Below, in pieces: positions 1-9,575 of a stretch of DNA of 64,000 bases; position 1 is the stretch's first letter; each line of letters begins with the position of its first letter. Source of the stretch: Halobacteriovorax marinus (GTDB lineage: Bacteria > Bdellovibrionota > Bacteriovoracia > Bacteriovoracales > Bacteriovoracaceae); assembly GCA_002163155.1 (NCBI GenBank), contig MAAO01000008.1:267354-331353 (forward strand), read 5' to 3'. The notes under the pieces are model-generated. The model was not told where the DNA came from, searched no databases, and saw only the letters and a list, made by a program, of their open reading frames with translations. The translations under genes and the position numbers were made by a program.

Positions 1-801
1 TGATGGAGAAGATGAATTGAATATATCAATGGGGCTTAATTTTGAACCAACTAAACTTAGAGAACTCCCGTTCACCCCAAAGGAATAACCCACATTAAAG
101 TTAGCTTGACTTATATGGGACATAACTCCGTTATTCTCACTAGAAACACTAATTCTGTAACCAGAGTTTGATTTAACAACTAAATCAAAACCTCTCGTCT
201 CCCCCGTTGTCATCAATCCATAGTCTAATGTTATCGCTGTTCGATTAGGATCAAACTGTCCACCTCTTTCCACAAGCGAGATATTCACATCAGATTGGAC
301 GTTTAAATAACTAGAAATATTTACGCTATAACCACCAGTGGTTCCACCATCTCTAGGAACAATGTTAATTGTTGCAGTATCTAGATAGAGTCCCGTCGAA
401 ACATTACCAGCAGAAAAAGGATCTGGAAGTCTAGCAAAGAAAGTCACTCTCTTATAAATACCATTCATTTTAAAATCAACTCGCTGCTGTCCACCTTGAG
501 CATCCAAAACATCTTTTATGGGACTAGAGCTATTTTCTCTTTTATGATAATTATAATCTACAGAATCAGCTCCATTATATAATTTGCGAGAGTAGTTTCC
601 TGAGCCCCCAGTGGTTATACCTAAGCGATACTTCTTACACTTACGATGATTATTAAAGCGGTAAACATCCACGTCTACGGCTAGACTTTGATCCGAATTT
701 GTTTGAACAAAGTACACATCATTTACAAAAACGAATAAGGAGCAATCCACCGCCAGAGAATTAAGGGAAAATAGAAAGCAAAGTGTAATTATTGATTTCA
801 T
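1..801 (-). CDS. Archaic chaperone-usher tip adhesin, spore-coat-U domain (3' end cut by window)
   Basis: This gene is absent from the ORF track because it runs off the window start. Translating the minus strand from the ATG at 799-801 gives an open frame of 267 codons. It has a signal peptide ('MKSIITLCFLFSLNSLA') and then a domain with the spore-coat-U pattern: a Cys-x-x-Tyr segment (CKKYRLGITTGG), a 'SGNYSRKLYNG' stretch, and a strand ending 'GLYLDTATINI'. A second, similar domain starts near residue 145 and is cut off. The start overlaps the usher stop as ATGA, so the two are translationally coupled. In archaic (sigma, Csu-type) pili the last gene is a two-domain tip adhesin such as CsuE, and this fits by position and domain type. 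Residue-level identity cannot be judged here, and the C-terminus lies outside the window. Confidence 0.8.
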   Translation of the reverse strand, partial: MKSIITLCFLFSLNSLAVDCSLFVFVNDVYFVQTNSDQSLAVDVDVYRFNNHRKCKKYRLGITTGGSGNYSRKLYNGADSVDYNYHKRENSSSPIKDVLDAQGGQQRVDFKMNGIYKRVTFFARLPDPFSAGNVSTGLYLDTATINIVPRDGGTTGGYSVNISSYLNVQSDVNISLVERGGQFDPNRTAITLDYGLMTTGETRGFDLVVKSNSGYRISVSSENNGVMSHISQANFNVGYSFGVNGSSLSLVGSKLSPIDIFNSSSPS

Positions 802-3188
802 TTTATCACCTTCTTAAGTTTTATAATTCCAAGATCAAGTAGACCTATTTTATCTTTTGGTAAGTCAATTTTTGCATTAAATTGTTCTCCTCTAAAAGAA
901 ATTCGAATTTCATATCGAGAGGCCTCTAGTCCTTCTACAAGAATACGGCCTTTTCTATTAGTAAATGTTCCGTTAATTATTTTCCCTTCAGAATTTAAAA
1001 TATCCAGTGTCGCCAATTTAGCAGGCTTCCCACTAGGTAACAATAATTTGGCAAACACAGAGAGTGATCCTTTTGCAACGAGAGGTACGTACACTCCAGC
1101 TTTGTAGGAAGGAAGTAGGGAGAACTCTTCGCGCTCTAGAGAAATCCCATCATCCAGTTGGGTGCTATCTATATTCATTTGAAAGAAACGATAGGCCTGT
1201 AATTTTGAAATCATCATATTATCCATAAAGTCACTTTTATAGGCGTAATCATCTCCACTCTTATTGATTTTTATATCTTGATCACTCGTCAGCTCGTCCC
1301 TATGAATAAGTGCAAAACCATTTGTGATAGGACGACCAATGGCAAACTGTCCTCCAACGATCCCTACAGCACTAGCAAGCTTTATTCTTCCATCATAAGA
1401 ACTCCAGCCTTCATGGTACTGGTTCGATTGAGTATGCCTAAGTCCAACTTCAATTCTTTGATGATTGAAATTAGTATCAAATTCAACAGATTGTCCAAGT
1501 TCATCATTTCTGGCCGTTGCTTGATAAGAGAAGTCATCACTGGCAGAAGTTTGTATTTTTTGTAAAGTGACCTGAGAGTTATTCCCCGAAGAGTTATAAT
1601 TTCCATAGAGATTATGACCAGCTTCAGGTAAGAACCAATTAAAAAAGAGCGAAACATCAAAAGACGAACTATCATTTTGTAATTGCTTATAGTTAGTGAT
1701 GACATTTATATTGAATCTTCTATTAAATGTTTTACCGACACTTCCCACTAGGCCCCATGTATCCATAACACTTTGGTTCCATGAGTACTCTCCACCTAGT
1801 CGAATACTAGCACCATAGAGATTTTGATTGAAGGAATAGTTAAGTTGTCTTCTAGCGTATCCAAAAGGGTTTGACTCTCCTACTCTTTTAAATTTATTAG
1901 AAAAATAACTAAGTCCAAGAAGATGCCCTACGGCACCTTCCCCTTTAGCTCTTTGGTCTATAAAGAAGTACTCTCCTTTAAGACTCAATCCTCGCTGACT
2001 CGAATATGTAGTAGCGGCAACTTGCGTTTTAATTTGTCCAAGAGATGTCGATAGAATTTGATCACTCCCAAGAAGTTGAGAAACATTATCACCCTGAAAA
2101 AAACCTCCAAGGGTGAAGACATCAGTAAAACCATAACGATGAAACGCCGTAAAAATATTGTCGTCCTGATAGTCCCTATCTCTTTTGGTACTCTCACTTT
2201 TCTTACCAACCCCATAGTAATAATCACTAAGCCCAACTTTTAAAAGGTCTTGACTAAAGGCCGAGGGGATAATGATTTCATCAATTCGTCCGAGCTCAGA
2301 TTCAATTACCAACTTAATTTCATTGAGTCCTTGAATTAGTGGAAGTTCTTCTAGTTTATGCACACCCGGATCTAGACGCAGAATTTGTAAGAGGCTTCCG
2401 TTAACATAAACTCTAACAGTGGAGCGAGAGTCTAATTCAAACTCCGCCTTTCCTCTTGGAACTGTCACATCATAGGGCCTTAAACTAAAATCTTTTCCAT
2501 AACTAAATCCCAAAAATTCAACAGGAGAGAGAAACTCAGTAGTCGGACCAGAGTTATCCCCAAGAATACTTCTAGCAGCGTTATTTGTTCTGTCGTAAAC
2601 AATTCTCGTGAAGTTACGATTCAACTGATCTTCAGTATAAGTGTGAGAACCTTCCAGTAAGAAACCTTTGACCTGTAAGTTAGGTTCAATATCAAGTTCG
2701 GAAGAGGTCTTCAAATTACTTTTATGATGATAAGGCCTATAGTAGAAGAAGTTTGAAAAGAAACTATATTCTGAAGATGTAGAGTACTCATCGACCCACT
2801 TAGGTTTAAAGTCTAGCGCAAAATCTGTCACACTGAGAGCGATTAGACTGGGTAAAATGTCTAAATTAAAATAGAATTTTTCTTCATTTAAAGAAAAAGT
2901 TATCCCAAGACTTTTTAATTCCGACAGGCTCATCTCTGTGTCAGTTAGTTTAAGAGATGAAACAACGACTTTTTTTAAAGTAGATTTTACTTTTAGTAAC
3001 CCTCTGGGAGTGTTGCCATCAAATTTTACAGGGATCTCACCTAGGTCTTTATTTTGAAAAACTATATTTACAGGAACCCATCTCTCTTTGGATTTGAAGA
3101 CCTGTTTAAAAAGCTCTGATTCACTTTGACCAAATGTATTGGAGAAGCATGCAATAGAAACGAGAAGGATTAGGACCTTACTGAGCAT
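798..3188 (-). CDS. Outer membrane usher of an archaic-type chaperone-usher pilus
   Basis: A 796-residue protein with a signal peptide ('MLSKVLILLVSIACFSNTFG'), predicted to form the outer-membrane pore that assembles and exports pilus subunits. A plug-like beta segment near residues 245-310 ('FELDSRSTVRVYVNG', then 'LPLIQGLNEIKLVIE') is followed by a long run of alternating aromatic and polar beta strands typical of the barrel. A C-terminal carboxypeptidase-regulatory-like segment is present ('KLATLDILNSEGKIING'). About 800 residues is the usual usher length. It overlaps the chaperone by 11 nt upstream and the adhesin by 4 nt downstream, so it sits mid-operon. The sequence is divergent from FimD/PapC; the archaic-clade assignment rests mainly on the spore-coat-U adhesin and gene order. 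A clade-specific HMM would settle it. Confidence 0.85.
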   Translation of the reverse strand: MLSKVLILLVSIACFSNTFGQSESELFKQVFKSKERWVPVNIVFQNKDLGEIPVKFDGNTPRGLLKVKSTLKKVVVSSLKLTDTEMSLSELKSLGITFSLNEEKFYFNLDILPSLIALSVTDFALDFKPKWVDEYSTSSEYSFFSNFFYYRPYHHKSNLKTSSELDIEPNLQVKGFLLEGSHTYTEDQLNRNFTRIVYDRTNNAARSILGDNSGPTTEFLSPVEFLGFSYGKDFSLRPYDVTVPRGKAEFELDSRSTVRVYVNGSLLQILRLDPGVHKLEELPLIQGLNEIKLVIESELGRIDEIIIPSAFSQDLLKVGLSDYYYGVGKKSESTKRDRDYQDDNIFTAFHRYGFTDVFTLGGFFQGDNVSQLLGSDQILSTSLGQIKTQVAATTYSSQRGLSLKGEYFFIDQRAKGEGAVGHLLGLSYFSNKFKRVGESNPFGYARRQLNYSFNQNLYGASIRLGGEYSWNQSVMDTWGLVGSVGKTFNRRFNINVITNYKQLQNDSSSFDVSLFFNWFLPEAGHNLYGNYNSSGNNSQVTLQKIQTSASDDFSYQATARNDELGQSVEFDTNFNHQRIEVGLRHTQSNQYHEGWSSYDGRIKLASAVGIVGGQFAIGRPITNGFALIHRDELTSDQDIKINKSGDDYAYKSDFMDNMMISKLQAYRFFQMNIDSTQLDDGISLEREEFSLLPSYKAGVYVPLVAKGSLSVFAKLLLPSGKPAKLATLDILNSEGKIINGTFTNRKGRILVEGLEASRYEIRISFRGEQFNAKIDLPKDKIGLLDLGIIKLKKVIK

Positions 3189-3882
3189 TTATATATTTTA
3201 CGACGTAGGGTTTTTGAATATTTACGCTTTCAGGTGGTATGAGATGAAAATTTCGCTTTGAGAAAGCTAAAATATTCTCTCCCAAGATTCCTTCTAACTT
3301 AGTAATAGGAAACTCTTTTTTCTCTTGAACGATGACTAACTTGGGTTTTAAAAGAACTTTATGAATTGGTCCTACATTTTCTAGTGTTAAATGGATAAAC
3401 CTTAAATCTTTTGAAGTGATCGCCTTAGAAACTTTTATCTCTGTTAGCTTATCTTTTGGTGTGACATAAAGAGCAGCTACATAACGTAGAAGAATCTTGA
3501 TATCACTTCCTTTCTTCTTATTATTTTTTACATCAATTGGTAATTGTTCTGCGATGAGTCTGTAGGCCTTCTCAGTATCTTTGAGTTCACCCTTTAACCA
3601 TTTAACCTTAACCACTCTTCTCTTTTTTGGTCCGAGAATTAATTGATCTGGAAAAATAAGAAAGTCATCTGTTTCTGGATGTTTTTCTTTTCCATCCACT
3701 GCCATATCTCTAACTCTTACTTCCAATTGAATGGCCAAGGGTTCGTCGGAATCATTTTGAACAGTAAAAAGGGCGGTATTATTCTTTCCTCCTCCAGAGA
3801 TGGAGTAACTCATAGGCATTAGCTTAAAAGCTTGAGAGGATAAAGAAACTAGTAATAGAGATAAAAGTAGAAGTTTTTTCAC
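3178..3882 (-). CDS. Periplasmic pilus chaperone (PapD/CsuC-like)
   Basis: A 234-residue protein with a signal peptide ('MKKLLLLSLLLVSLSSQAF') followed by a PapD-like first immunoglobulin domain. Typical elements are the opening strand ('MPMSYSISGGGKNNTALFTVQND'), 'QLEVRVRDMAVDG', and the conserved segment 'LILGPKKRRVVKVKW', which corresponds to the subunit-binding G1 strand and its basic anchor. A second domain follows ('LRFIHLTLENVGPIHK'). These proteins hold pilus subunits in the periplasm by donor-strand complementation and deliver them to the usher. It is encoded between the small subunit and the usher, with an 11-nt overlap into the usher. Length and order match archaic chaperones. Confidence 0.85.
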   Translation of the reverse strand: MKKLLLLSLLLVSLSSQAFKLMPMSYSISGGGKNNTALFTVQNDSDEPLAIQLEVRVRDMAVDGKEKHPETDDFLIFPDQLILGPKKRRVVKVKWLKGELKDTEKAYRLIAEQLPIDVKNNKKKGSDIKILLRYVAALYVTPKDKLTEIKVSKAITSKDLRFIHLTLENVGPIHKVLLKPKLVIVQEKKEFPITKLEGILGENILAFSKRNFHLIPPESVNIQKPYVVKYINAQ

Positions 3883-3917
3883 TTGATAATGATAACGTCA
3901 GAAAAGGATTCTCTCAA

Positions 3918-4175
3918 CTAATTCATTGAGATTTCTAAAACTTTATAATCCTTATGATCTGCACTCTTCTTAAAAGTACCTGAGCTATATTTAAAGGGAC
4001 GAATGGATTTTTTAAAGGGAGCGTTAGAAAGGACTCTAAGAGAAGAACCTTCTTCGAAGTAAACATTAACATTAGCTCTCACAATGGCCCTTAAAACAAG
4101 GTTTGTGGATTCAGATGCCACTACAGAGATGTTAAATAGGCATAGAATAAGAATAGATCTAGTAATTAATTTCAC
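3918..4175 (-). CDS. Small exported protein of the pilus operon, possible minor subunit
   Basis: The ORF track starts this at 4217, but a GTG at 4173-4175 is better. It is preceded by AAGGAGA at a suitable distance, and the resulting 85-residue protein begins with a clean signal peptide ('VKLITRSILILCLFNISVVASE'). The mature part is about 62 residues and basic. It lies between the major pilin and the chaperone, where minor pilins sit in archaic pilus operons. It is much shorter than a complete pilin (150-180 residues) and lacks a recognisable C-terminal pilin strand. It could be a truncated subunit, an assembly factor, or unrelated. Function is inferred from position only. Confidence 0.6.
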   Translation of the reverse strand: MKLITRSILILCLFNISVVASESTNLVLRAIVRANVNVYFEEGSSLRVLSNAPFKKSIRPFKYSSGTFKKSADHKDYKVLEISMN

Positions 4176-4253
4176 CGAGACTCTCCTTAGAAGACTTCTC
4201 GGTATATTATAGGTCATACTTGAGACAAACGCTCAAGTAAAACCTATTATTAG

Positions 4254-4727
4254 CTAGTTAACTTGAATCGTGAAAGTTACGGTGTCAGAATAAGTACCCT
4301 GAGTAAGTGAAGCTGCAGGTGTTCCATTGTATGAAATCTCCACATCACTATCGTGGTTATAAACTCCCCCATTAACTACCGTCTTAGCGATCTGGTCATT
4401 AATTGAAAGAGTTACCGGAGCTCCATCATAATCCATCGTATAAGTTACTTGATCAAGCGATCCATTTTTTAGAGACCCACCATTGGCAGTTCTAATAAAA
4501 ATTTTATATCCAGTATTTGAGTTTGAGACTTCATTTACTGAAGCGACTTTTAAATCAGTTGTTGTTGTTGTGAGGTCAAGTTGATCATTAACACCTGTTT
4601 CGGCACTAACATCTAGTGACAATACTTGACCAATAGATCCTTGAAGTAGCAGAGTTCCCTGAGGAGCGGCCATAACAGGCGTTGCTAGTAGTACTGAAGC
4701 TGCGGCCATAGTAATTAATTTCTTCAT
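4254..4727 (-). CDS. Major pilin subunit of the chaperone-usher pilus
   Basis: A 157-residue exported protein with a signal peptide cut after 'PVMAA'. The mature chain is Ser/Thr/Asn-rich beta sequence with the features of archaic pilins: a strand near residues 63-80 ('ASVNEVSNSNTGYKIFIRT') and a C-terminal strand 'GTYSDTVTFTIQVN', the motif type that pairs with the chaperone. The start is set by GGAGG upstream of the ATG. It is first in the operon, under a recognisable promoter, and is followed by the small subunit after 78 nt. No cysteines are visible, so any fold is not disulphide-locked. It would polymerise by donor-strand exchange into the fibre shaft. Confidence 0.8.
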   Translation of the reverse strand: MKKLITMAAASVLLATPVMAAPQGTLLLQGSIGQVLSLDVSAETGVNDQLDLTTTTTDLKVASVNEVSNSNTGYKIFIRTANGGSLKNGSLDQVTYTMDYDGAPVTLSINDQIAKTVVNGGVYNHDSDVEISYNGTPAASLTQGTYSDTVTFTIQVN

Positions 4728-4798
4728 GAATTCCTCCGTGGTGTTTTAACAATAGACACTCTCACTATTACAAGCTCAGTGCCATTGAACCTTCATAA

Positions 4799-4828
4799 AT
4801 TATACCTAGTTAAAGACATTTGTTTCAA
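4799..4828 (-). promoter_or_regulatory. Sigma70-type promoter of the pilus operon
   Basis: On the minus strand, TTGAAA (4823-4828; five of six consensus) is separated by 18 bp from a perfect TATAAT (4799-4804). Transcription would start about 65 nt upstream of the pilin ATG. The surrounding 270 bp between the divergent genes is very AT-rich. Confidence 0.6.
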
Positions 4829-5009
4829 TAAATTTGTAAAAAGTTTATACAACTGTAAAACACTGCTAACTGGCTATAAATACATTATGACTAATGTCAT
4901 AAAATGCCTACTTACAGATTTGTAAACAATCATAAAATAATTTCTACAAACATATACATTGTGCACAATCTATAATATAAACATCAAAAATTAAAACAAA
5001 GTGAGCAAT

Positions 5010-5468
5010 ATGAAGAGATTAATGATGATACTATTAATGACTCTTACACAACCTATTCATGCGGGTGGTGAGTATCGTGCCACAGAATTATTTTCTAAAG
5101 AAGATGTAAGAGATCTCGTAAACGCTTACTACCAGTTACATGACTCTCGAGCAAAAGTTGATGGCTATCTCGAACTCCTAGTTGATGAAGATCTCTATAT
5201 GCTAATGGGAAGTGTTGTAGAGTCCAAAAAGGAATTTAAAAAGTGGTTAAAGAAAATGAGGTTCTTCTCAAAGAGCGTCACTCACTCAGTAGAGAGAATT
5301 GAAATTTATGAAGAAGCTGATGGAAGTTTCTTTGTTGATTCGATGATCAGCTATAAGGGAAAATTACGCTTTGGAATATCTTTTGATAAGACAGATAATA
5401 TAAAGTGGAAGATAGTTGAATCAAGTAACTCTACTAAACTTCTGATTAAAACTTACGAGGTTTTCTAA
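5010..5468 (+). CDS. Exported protein of unknown function, possibly NTF2/SnoaL-like
   Basis: The track begins at a GTG (5001), but that GTGAG is a reasonable ribosome binding site for the ATG at 5010, which begins a clean signal peptide ('MKRLMMILLMTLTQPIHAGG'). The mature protein is about 130 residues. It starts with helices ('EDVRDLVNAYYQLHDSRAKVDGY') followed by an alternating strand pattern ('HSVERIEIYEEADGSFFVDS'), an order seen in NTF2/SnoaL-like folds. I do not recognise a specific family and see no catalytic motif. It stands alone, divergent from the pilus operon, with a TATAAT-like hexamer at 4971 upstream. Confidence 0.65.
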   Translation: MKRLMMILLMTLTQPIHAGGEYRATELFSKEDVRDLVNAYYQLHDSRAKVDGYLELLVDEDLYMLMGSVVESKKEFKKWLKKMRFFSKSVTHSVERIEIYEEADGSFFVDSMISYKGKLRFGISFDKTDNIKWKIVESSNSTKLLIKTYEVF

Positions 5469-5618
5469 AACCAACACCAAATCTTCAAAGGTTTTAGTAT
5501 AATATAGAAAACTGATCAAAAAATTCAACTTAATCTTAAAGAAAATTAAACTTTTCCTAGGCCTTAGAATAGATACAATTAAGAAATAAATTTTCCAAAA
5601 AGATAAGAGGACTTAAGA

Positions 5619-7502
5619 GTGAATTGGACATACGGAGCTTACTCTTTTCATTTTCTTCTCATTATAATTACCTTTCAAGCTAGATCAGCAGAACCAATAA
5701 AGGTTGGAATTTTACATTCTCTATCAGGCACTATGGCCATTAGTGAAAGCCCTGTTGTTATTTCAACTTTACTTGCAATAGATGAAATTAATGAAAAAGG
5801 AGGATTGCTAGGAAGAAAGATTAAGGTCGTTATAAGAGATGGTTCATCGAACTTGAATCATTTCAAAAAACAGGCTGAGTCATTAATCTTAGATGAGGAA
5901 GTATCTGCTGTCTTTGGATGTTGGACTTCAGCATCAAGAAAGAGCGTCAAAATAATCTTTGAAAAATATAATAATCTTCTATTCTATCCTGTTCAATATG
6001 AAGGGCTAGAGCAATCTAAAAACATTGTCTACATGGGAGCAACTCCAAATCAACAAATACTCCCTGCCTTAGAGTGGGCAAAAAGAAATTTAAATATAAA
6101 AAAAATCTTACTAGTTGGTTCTGACTATATATTTCCACGATTAGCAAACACTCTTTTAAAACATAAAGCGAAAGAAATGGGGATTAATATAACTGATGAA
6201 GTCTATATTCCACTAGGATCAAATGATATCTCTAAAATTAATGAATCAATAAAGAATAATAAACCTGACATGATTTTCAACACAATAAATGGAGATAGTA
6301 ATATCGCTCTATTTGAAACAATTAAAAATACTGCCTTTAGTTCCGAAGAGCTTCCCATAATTTCATTTAGTATTGCAGAAACTGAAATTCAAGAAATGAA
6401 TATTCAAGACACCAAGGGTCATTACGCATCTTGGAACTATTTTCAAAGTTTAAATACTAAAGAAAATATAATGTTTCTAAATAGATTAAAAATCAAAGCA
6501 GGAATAAAAATCGCATCGGATCCCATGGTTTCCGCTTACCAAGGTGTACACTTATGGGCAAGGGCCGTTAAGCGAGGAGCAAGCCCTAATCCAGAAATAG
6601 TTAGAATGAATCTTAATGAAACATTCATGGGGCCCTCAGGGCCGGTAAAAATGAACGTTGAAAATAATCACATTTATAAGAGAGTATATATTGGAAAAAT
6701 TAACTCCTTAAAACAATTTGATATTATTTGGAAAAGTAAAAAAATGATTAAGCCCCTATCCTTTCCTCTTTCCAAAAAAAAGAGAGAATGGGAGAAAGTA
6801 TTAACTACCTACTATAAGCTCTGGAATTACAATTGGGCACTTATACCACAAAATAAAAAATCGAAGAATTCTAAAACTCTACGATTACTAATTCCTGAAG
6901 AAACCCCATACATGACACACATACTTAAAGAGTATAAAGACTTTGGTATTTTAGGGAACTTCCTAAAGAATATTTTTGCTGAACAAGATATAGAAGTAAA
7001 ATTTGAGAAAACACCAAAAGTAAGACTAGGAATGCTATACGAGGCTGATCAAGTATCATTTCCACTTTCATCAAGCACGAAGTATCTCTCGGATATAATA
7101 TGGAAAAGGTCTGTTGGTATTGGTTATAAGAAAAAAATAGATTTTGATCAAATAAAAACAATAGGAGTAATTATTGGGGAAGAAATTCCAAAAAAAATAA
7201 GAAATCTTATTGCTACAAAGAACATAAAGATTAAATATTCATCAAAGAATAAATATAATGTAAAAAAGTTAATGCTAGACAGGGTTGACGCAGTAGTTAT
7301 TGATGAAGCTCAACTTTACTACTTCTCATCTTTATTACCATTTAGTATATTTGATATTACTTTTGATGAAAAATATAAAGTTGAAATTGATATGAAGGTA
7401 AATTTTCAAAATAAAAAGGAAAGAGATCAATTTAATTTCTATTTACAAAAATATCGTCACAAAAATGTAATAAACCTTCCTAGACCACCCTGGAGAAGAT
7501 GA
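5619..7502 (+). CDS. UrtA-like solute-binding protein fused to a second binding-protein-like domain
   Basis: Translation starts at GTG 5619, with AAGAGGA upstream, giving 627 residues and a signal peptide ending 'ARSAEPI'. Residues about 25-400 match the branched-chain amino acid/urea (UrtA, AmiC, FmdD) class of periplasmic binding proteins: 'KVGILHSLSGTMAIS', 'LAIDEINEKGGLLGRKI', 'AVFGCWTSASRKSV', 'LFYPVQYEGLEQS'. Residues about 425-627 look like a family-3 type binding domain ('LRLLIPEETPYM', 'VKKLMLDRVDAVVIDEAQ'). UrtA proteins alone are about 400-430 residues, so the tail is an addition. No permease or ATPase follows; the next gene, 89 nt on, is a chemoreceptor. It most likely presents a bound amide or amino-acid-like ligand to that receptor. 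The ligand is unknown. Confidence 0.82.
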   Translation: MNWTYGAYSFHFLLIIITFQARSAEPIKVGILHSLSGTMAISESPVVISTLLAIDEINEKGGLLGRKIKVVIRDGSSNLNHFKKQAESLILDEEVSAVFGCWTSASRKSVKIIFEKYNNLLFYPVQYEGLEQSKNIVYMGATPNQQILPALEWAKRNLNIKKILLVGSDYIFPRLANTLLKHKAKEMGINITDEVYIPLGSNDISKINESIKNNKPDMIFNTINGDSNIALFETIKNTAFSSEELPIISFSIAETEIQEMNIQDTKGHYASWNYFQSLNTKENIMFLNRLKIKAGIKIASDPMVSAYQGVHLWARAVKRGASPNPEIVRMNLNETFMGPSGPVKMNVENNHIYKRVYIGKINSLKQFDIIWKSKKMIKPLSFPLSKKKREWEKVLTTYYKLWNYNWALIPQNKKSKNSKTLRLLIPEETPYMTHILKEYKDFGILGNFLKNIFAEQDIEVKFEKTPKVRLGMLYEADQVSFPLSSSTKYLSDIIWKRSVGIGYKKKIDFDQIKTIGVIIGEEIPKKIRNLIATKNIKIKYSSKNKYNVKKLMLDRVDAVVIDEAQLYYFSSLLPFSIFDITFDEKYKVEIDMKVNFQNKKERDQFNFYLQKYRHKNVINLPRPPWRR

Positions 7503-7591
7503 GATCTAACAAATTGATATTATATTTAATTATGTAAACCTTTTAAAATATCGATAAAAGAGAAAGAAATATTTTTCAAATAGGATTAAAT

Positions 7592-9223
7592 ATGTCGATT
7601 GGAAAAAAATTAAAGATTTTAAATTATATTTTAGTTTTCTCTGTTGCTCTATTAATACTAACGATATTGTTTACCAGTTTTAATCAAACGAACCTTAATA
7701 GTTCTTATGAAACAAGATTTGGCTCATATTTACTTGCAGACGAATTAAGACAAAGCTCTGATGACCTCACAAGACTTGCAAGAACTTATGTAACCACTAA
7801 AGGGGAAAGTAAGTATGAAGAAATGTATTGGAAAATTTTAGATGTAAGAAACGGAAAAAAGCCTAGGCTTGATGGAAAAACAATACCACTAAAAGCTCTG
7901 ATGAAGGATTTAGGTTTTACAGATCTCGAATTTCAAAAATTAAAAGAAGCTGAAGCAAACTCAAATAACTTAGTTACTACAGAAACAATTGCTATGAATG
8001 CCGTAAAAGGTCTTTACAACGACGGAACAGGAAAATACTCAAAGAAAGGACCAAAGGACATCAAATATGCTACTGAGATAATGTTCAATGATAAATACCA
8101 TCAAGATAAGAAAATTATACTCGATCCAATAAATGAGTTTGATAAGATCTTAAATGAAAGAACAAAGAATACTACAGTGAAATTCAAAACCAGAGGTAAC
8201 AATTTGCTCTTGGTCATAGGAGGCTTATCTGTCGCCATTGCTGTGCTTATAATGCTTACAATATCAAATATTAGAAAGATTTTAATTCAGCTAAGCACAG
8301 AGCTAGAACAGTCTGCAAATAGTACTCGAGGCTTTTCAAATAAATTAGTGAAAGCTTCAGATCGATCTTTGCAACTCACAAGTTCACAAGCTTCAGCAAT
8401 ACAAGAGACTGTGACAACTTTAGATGAAATAACTGCCATGATGAAAAGAAGCGTTCAAAGCGCGAAAACATCGGAAGAAAAAACAGAAGACAGTTACAAA
8501 GTAATAAGAGAAGGAGTCGATTCAGTTGATGAAGTGATTAAGGCCATGAATGATATAAATACAAGTAATGAAAATATAATGAAAGATATCAGTGAAAGTA
8601 ATACGAAAATAAGTGGTATCGCCCAAGTTATTACAGAAATTGCCAGTAAGACATCCGTAATAAACGATATAGTTTTTCAGACTAAACTTCTCTCCTTCAA
8701 CGCTTCAGTAGAAGCAGCTAGGGCCGGTGAAAATGGAAAAGGATTCGCAGTTGTTGCTGAGGAAGTTGGAAGTCTAGCTCAAATGAGTGGGAATGCAGCC
8801 TCAGAAATTTCGGACATGCTCGATGAAAGTATCAAGAGTGTAGAAGAGATTGTAGAAGAAATGAACAATAAAATAACAGATCTAGTTTCCATGGGAGAAT
8901 CAAAGGTAAAAAAAGGAATTTCTGTGGCACAAGATTGTAAGAATGTTTTTGATAAAGTAGTCGTAAATTTTGATGAAGTAAAAGTAATGATGAATGAAAT
9001 ATCTAATGCTACACAAGAACAAGAGGTTGGTGTAAAGAACATTGCAGATGCTATGAATGAAATTGATTCAGGCACAAATGAAACAGCTGAAACTGCAAAC
9101 GAAACGAAAGTTTTTGCAGACGATATGATGAAACAATCTGACGAGCTCAAAGACCTAGTCGATTCACTACAAAAAGAAATACATGGAGAAACTAGTATAG
9201 AGAATTTAAAAATATCTGCTTAG
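7592..9223 (+). CDS. Methyl-accepting chemotaxis protein
   Basis: A 543-residue chemoreceptor. TM1 covers about residues 10-30. The periplasmic region contains '[20 protein letters not shown]' and '[11 protein letters not shown]', a sensor segment I associate with receptors and kinases encoded beside UrtA-like binding proteins. TM2 lies near residues 205-225. The cytoplasmic helical rod has a hairpin tip with the MCP signature '[20 protein letters not shown]' (usual consensus [22 protein letters not shown]). A canonical HAMP domain is not obvious after TM2. It forms an apparent two-gene unit with the upstream binding protein. It would signal through CheW/CheA, which are not encoded here. Confidence 0.92.
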   Translation: MSIGKKLKILNYILVFSVALLILTILFTSFNQTNLNSSYETRFGSYLLADELRQSSDDLTRLARTYVTTKGESKYEEMYWKILDVRNGKKPRLDGKTIPLKALMKDLGFTDLEFQKLKEAEANSNNLVTTETIAMNAVKGLYNDGTGKYSKKGPKDIKYATEIMFNDKYHQDKKIILDPINEFDKILNERTKNTTVKFKTRGNNLLLVIGGLSVAIAVLIMLTISNIRKILIQLSTELEQSANSTRGFSNKLVKASDRSLQLTSSQASAIQETVTTLDEITAMMKRSVQSAKTSEEKTEDSYKVIREGVDSVDEVIKAMNDINTSNENIMKDISESNTKISGIAQVITEIASKTSVINDIVFQTKLLSFNASVEAARAGENGKGFAVVAEEVGSLAQMSGNAASEISDMLDESIKSVEEIVEEMNNKITDLVSMGESKVKKGISVAQDCKNVFDKVVVNFDEVKVMMNEISNATQEQEVGVKNIADAMNEIDSGTNETAETANETKVFADDMMKQSDELKDLVDSLQKEIHGETSIENLKISA

Positions 9224-9237
9224 TTATATTTACTAAT

Positions 9238-9266
9238 TTTCCAACTCTTAACATAAGAGATGGAAA
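9238..9266. terminator. Hairpin between convergent genes, candidate bidirectional terminator
   Basis: Inverted repeat TTTCCA-a-CTCTTA / TAAGAG-a-TGGAAA with a 3-nt loop, 12 pairs with one A-A mismatch. It lies between the convergent chemoreceptor gene and the 9282-9575 gene. There is no strong T-run on either side. Confidence 0.45.
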
Positions 9267-9281
9267 GATTAAAAATAAAAA

Positions 9282-9575
9282 CTAATTTCTCGGCTGACGT
9301 ACATACTTACAAGTCTTAGTGTCATGAAGACTTACTTCATCAAAGCCTGGCTGACCCTGTCCGGCAGCATAAGCAAAGCTAGAGAAGCATAGAAGTGTTC
9401 TATCAGTTCTATTCTCCACTTCTTTACCTTCGTCACTAACACATGTCTCACCTGGAGTTGTATACTCAACGAAGCTAGAACCGTCTGCATAAGGAAAATC
9501 AGGACGACAGTTAGGTTCTTCACTCGCACTAATATTAAAAGATAGCGCTAAAACAAGTAGTGTTAAGTATTTCAT
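9282..9575 (-). CDS. Small secreted protein with four cysteines, unknown function
   Basis: A 97-residue product with a signal peptide ('MKYLTLLVLALSFNISASEE') and a mature part of about 79 residues. It contains four cysteines ('EPNCRPDF', 'ETCVSDEG', 'LLCFSSF', 'KTCKYVR'), enough for two disulphides. GGAGA precedes the ATG. I do not recognise the family. It stands alone and converges on the chemoreceptor gene. The other frame reported at 9332-9529 is a shadow. Confidence 0.65.
   Translation of the reverse strand: MKYLTLLVLALSFNISASEEPNCRPDFPYADGSSFVEYTTPGETCVSDEGKEVENRTDRTLLCFSSFAYAAGQGQPGFDEVSLHDTKTCKYVRQPRN

Noticed and set aside
1278-2243. Plus- and minus-strand frames inside the usher gene (1278, 1382, 1985, 2058).
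   Set aside because: No ribosome binding site or domain pattern; fully inside a well-supported gene.
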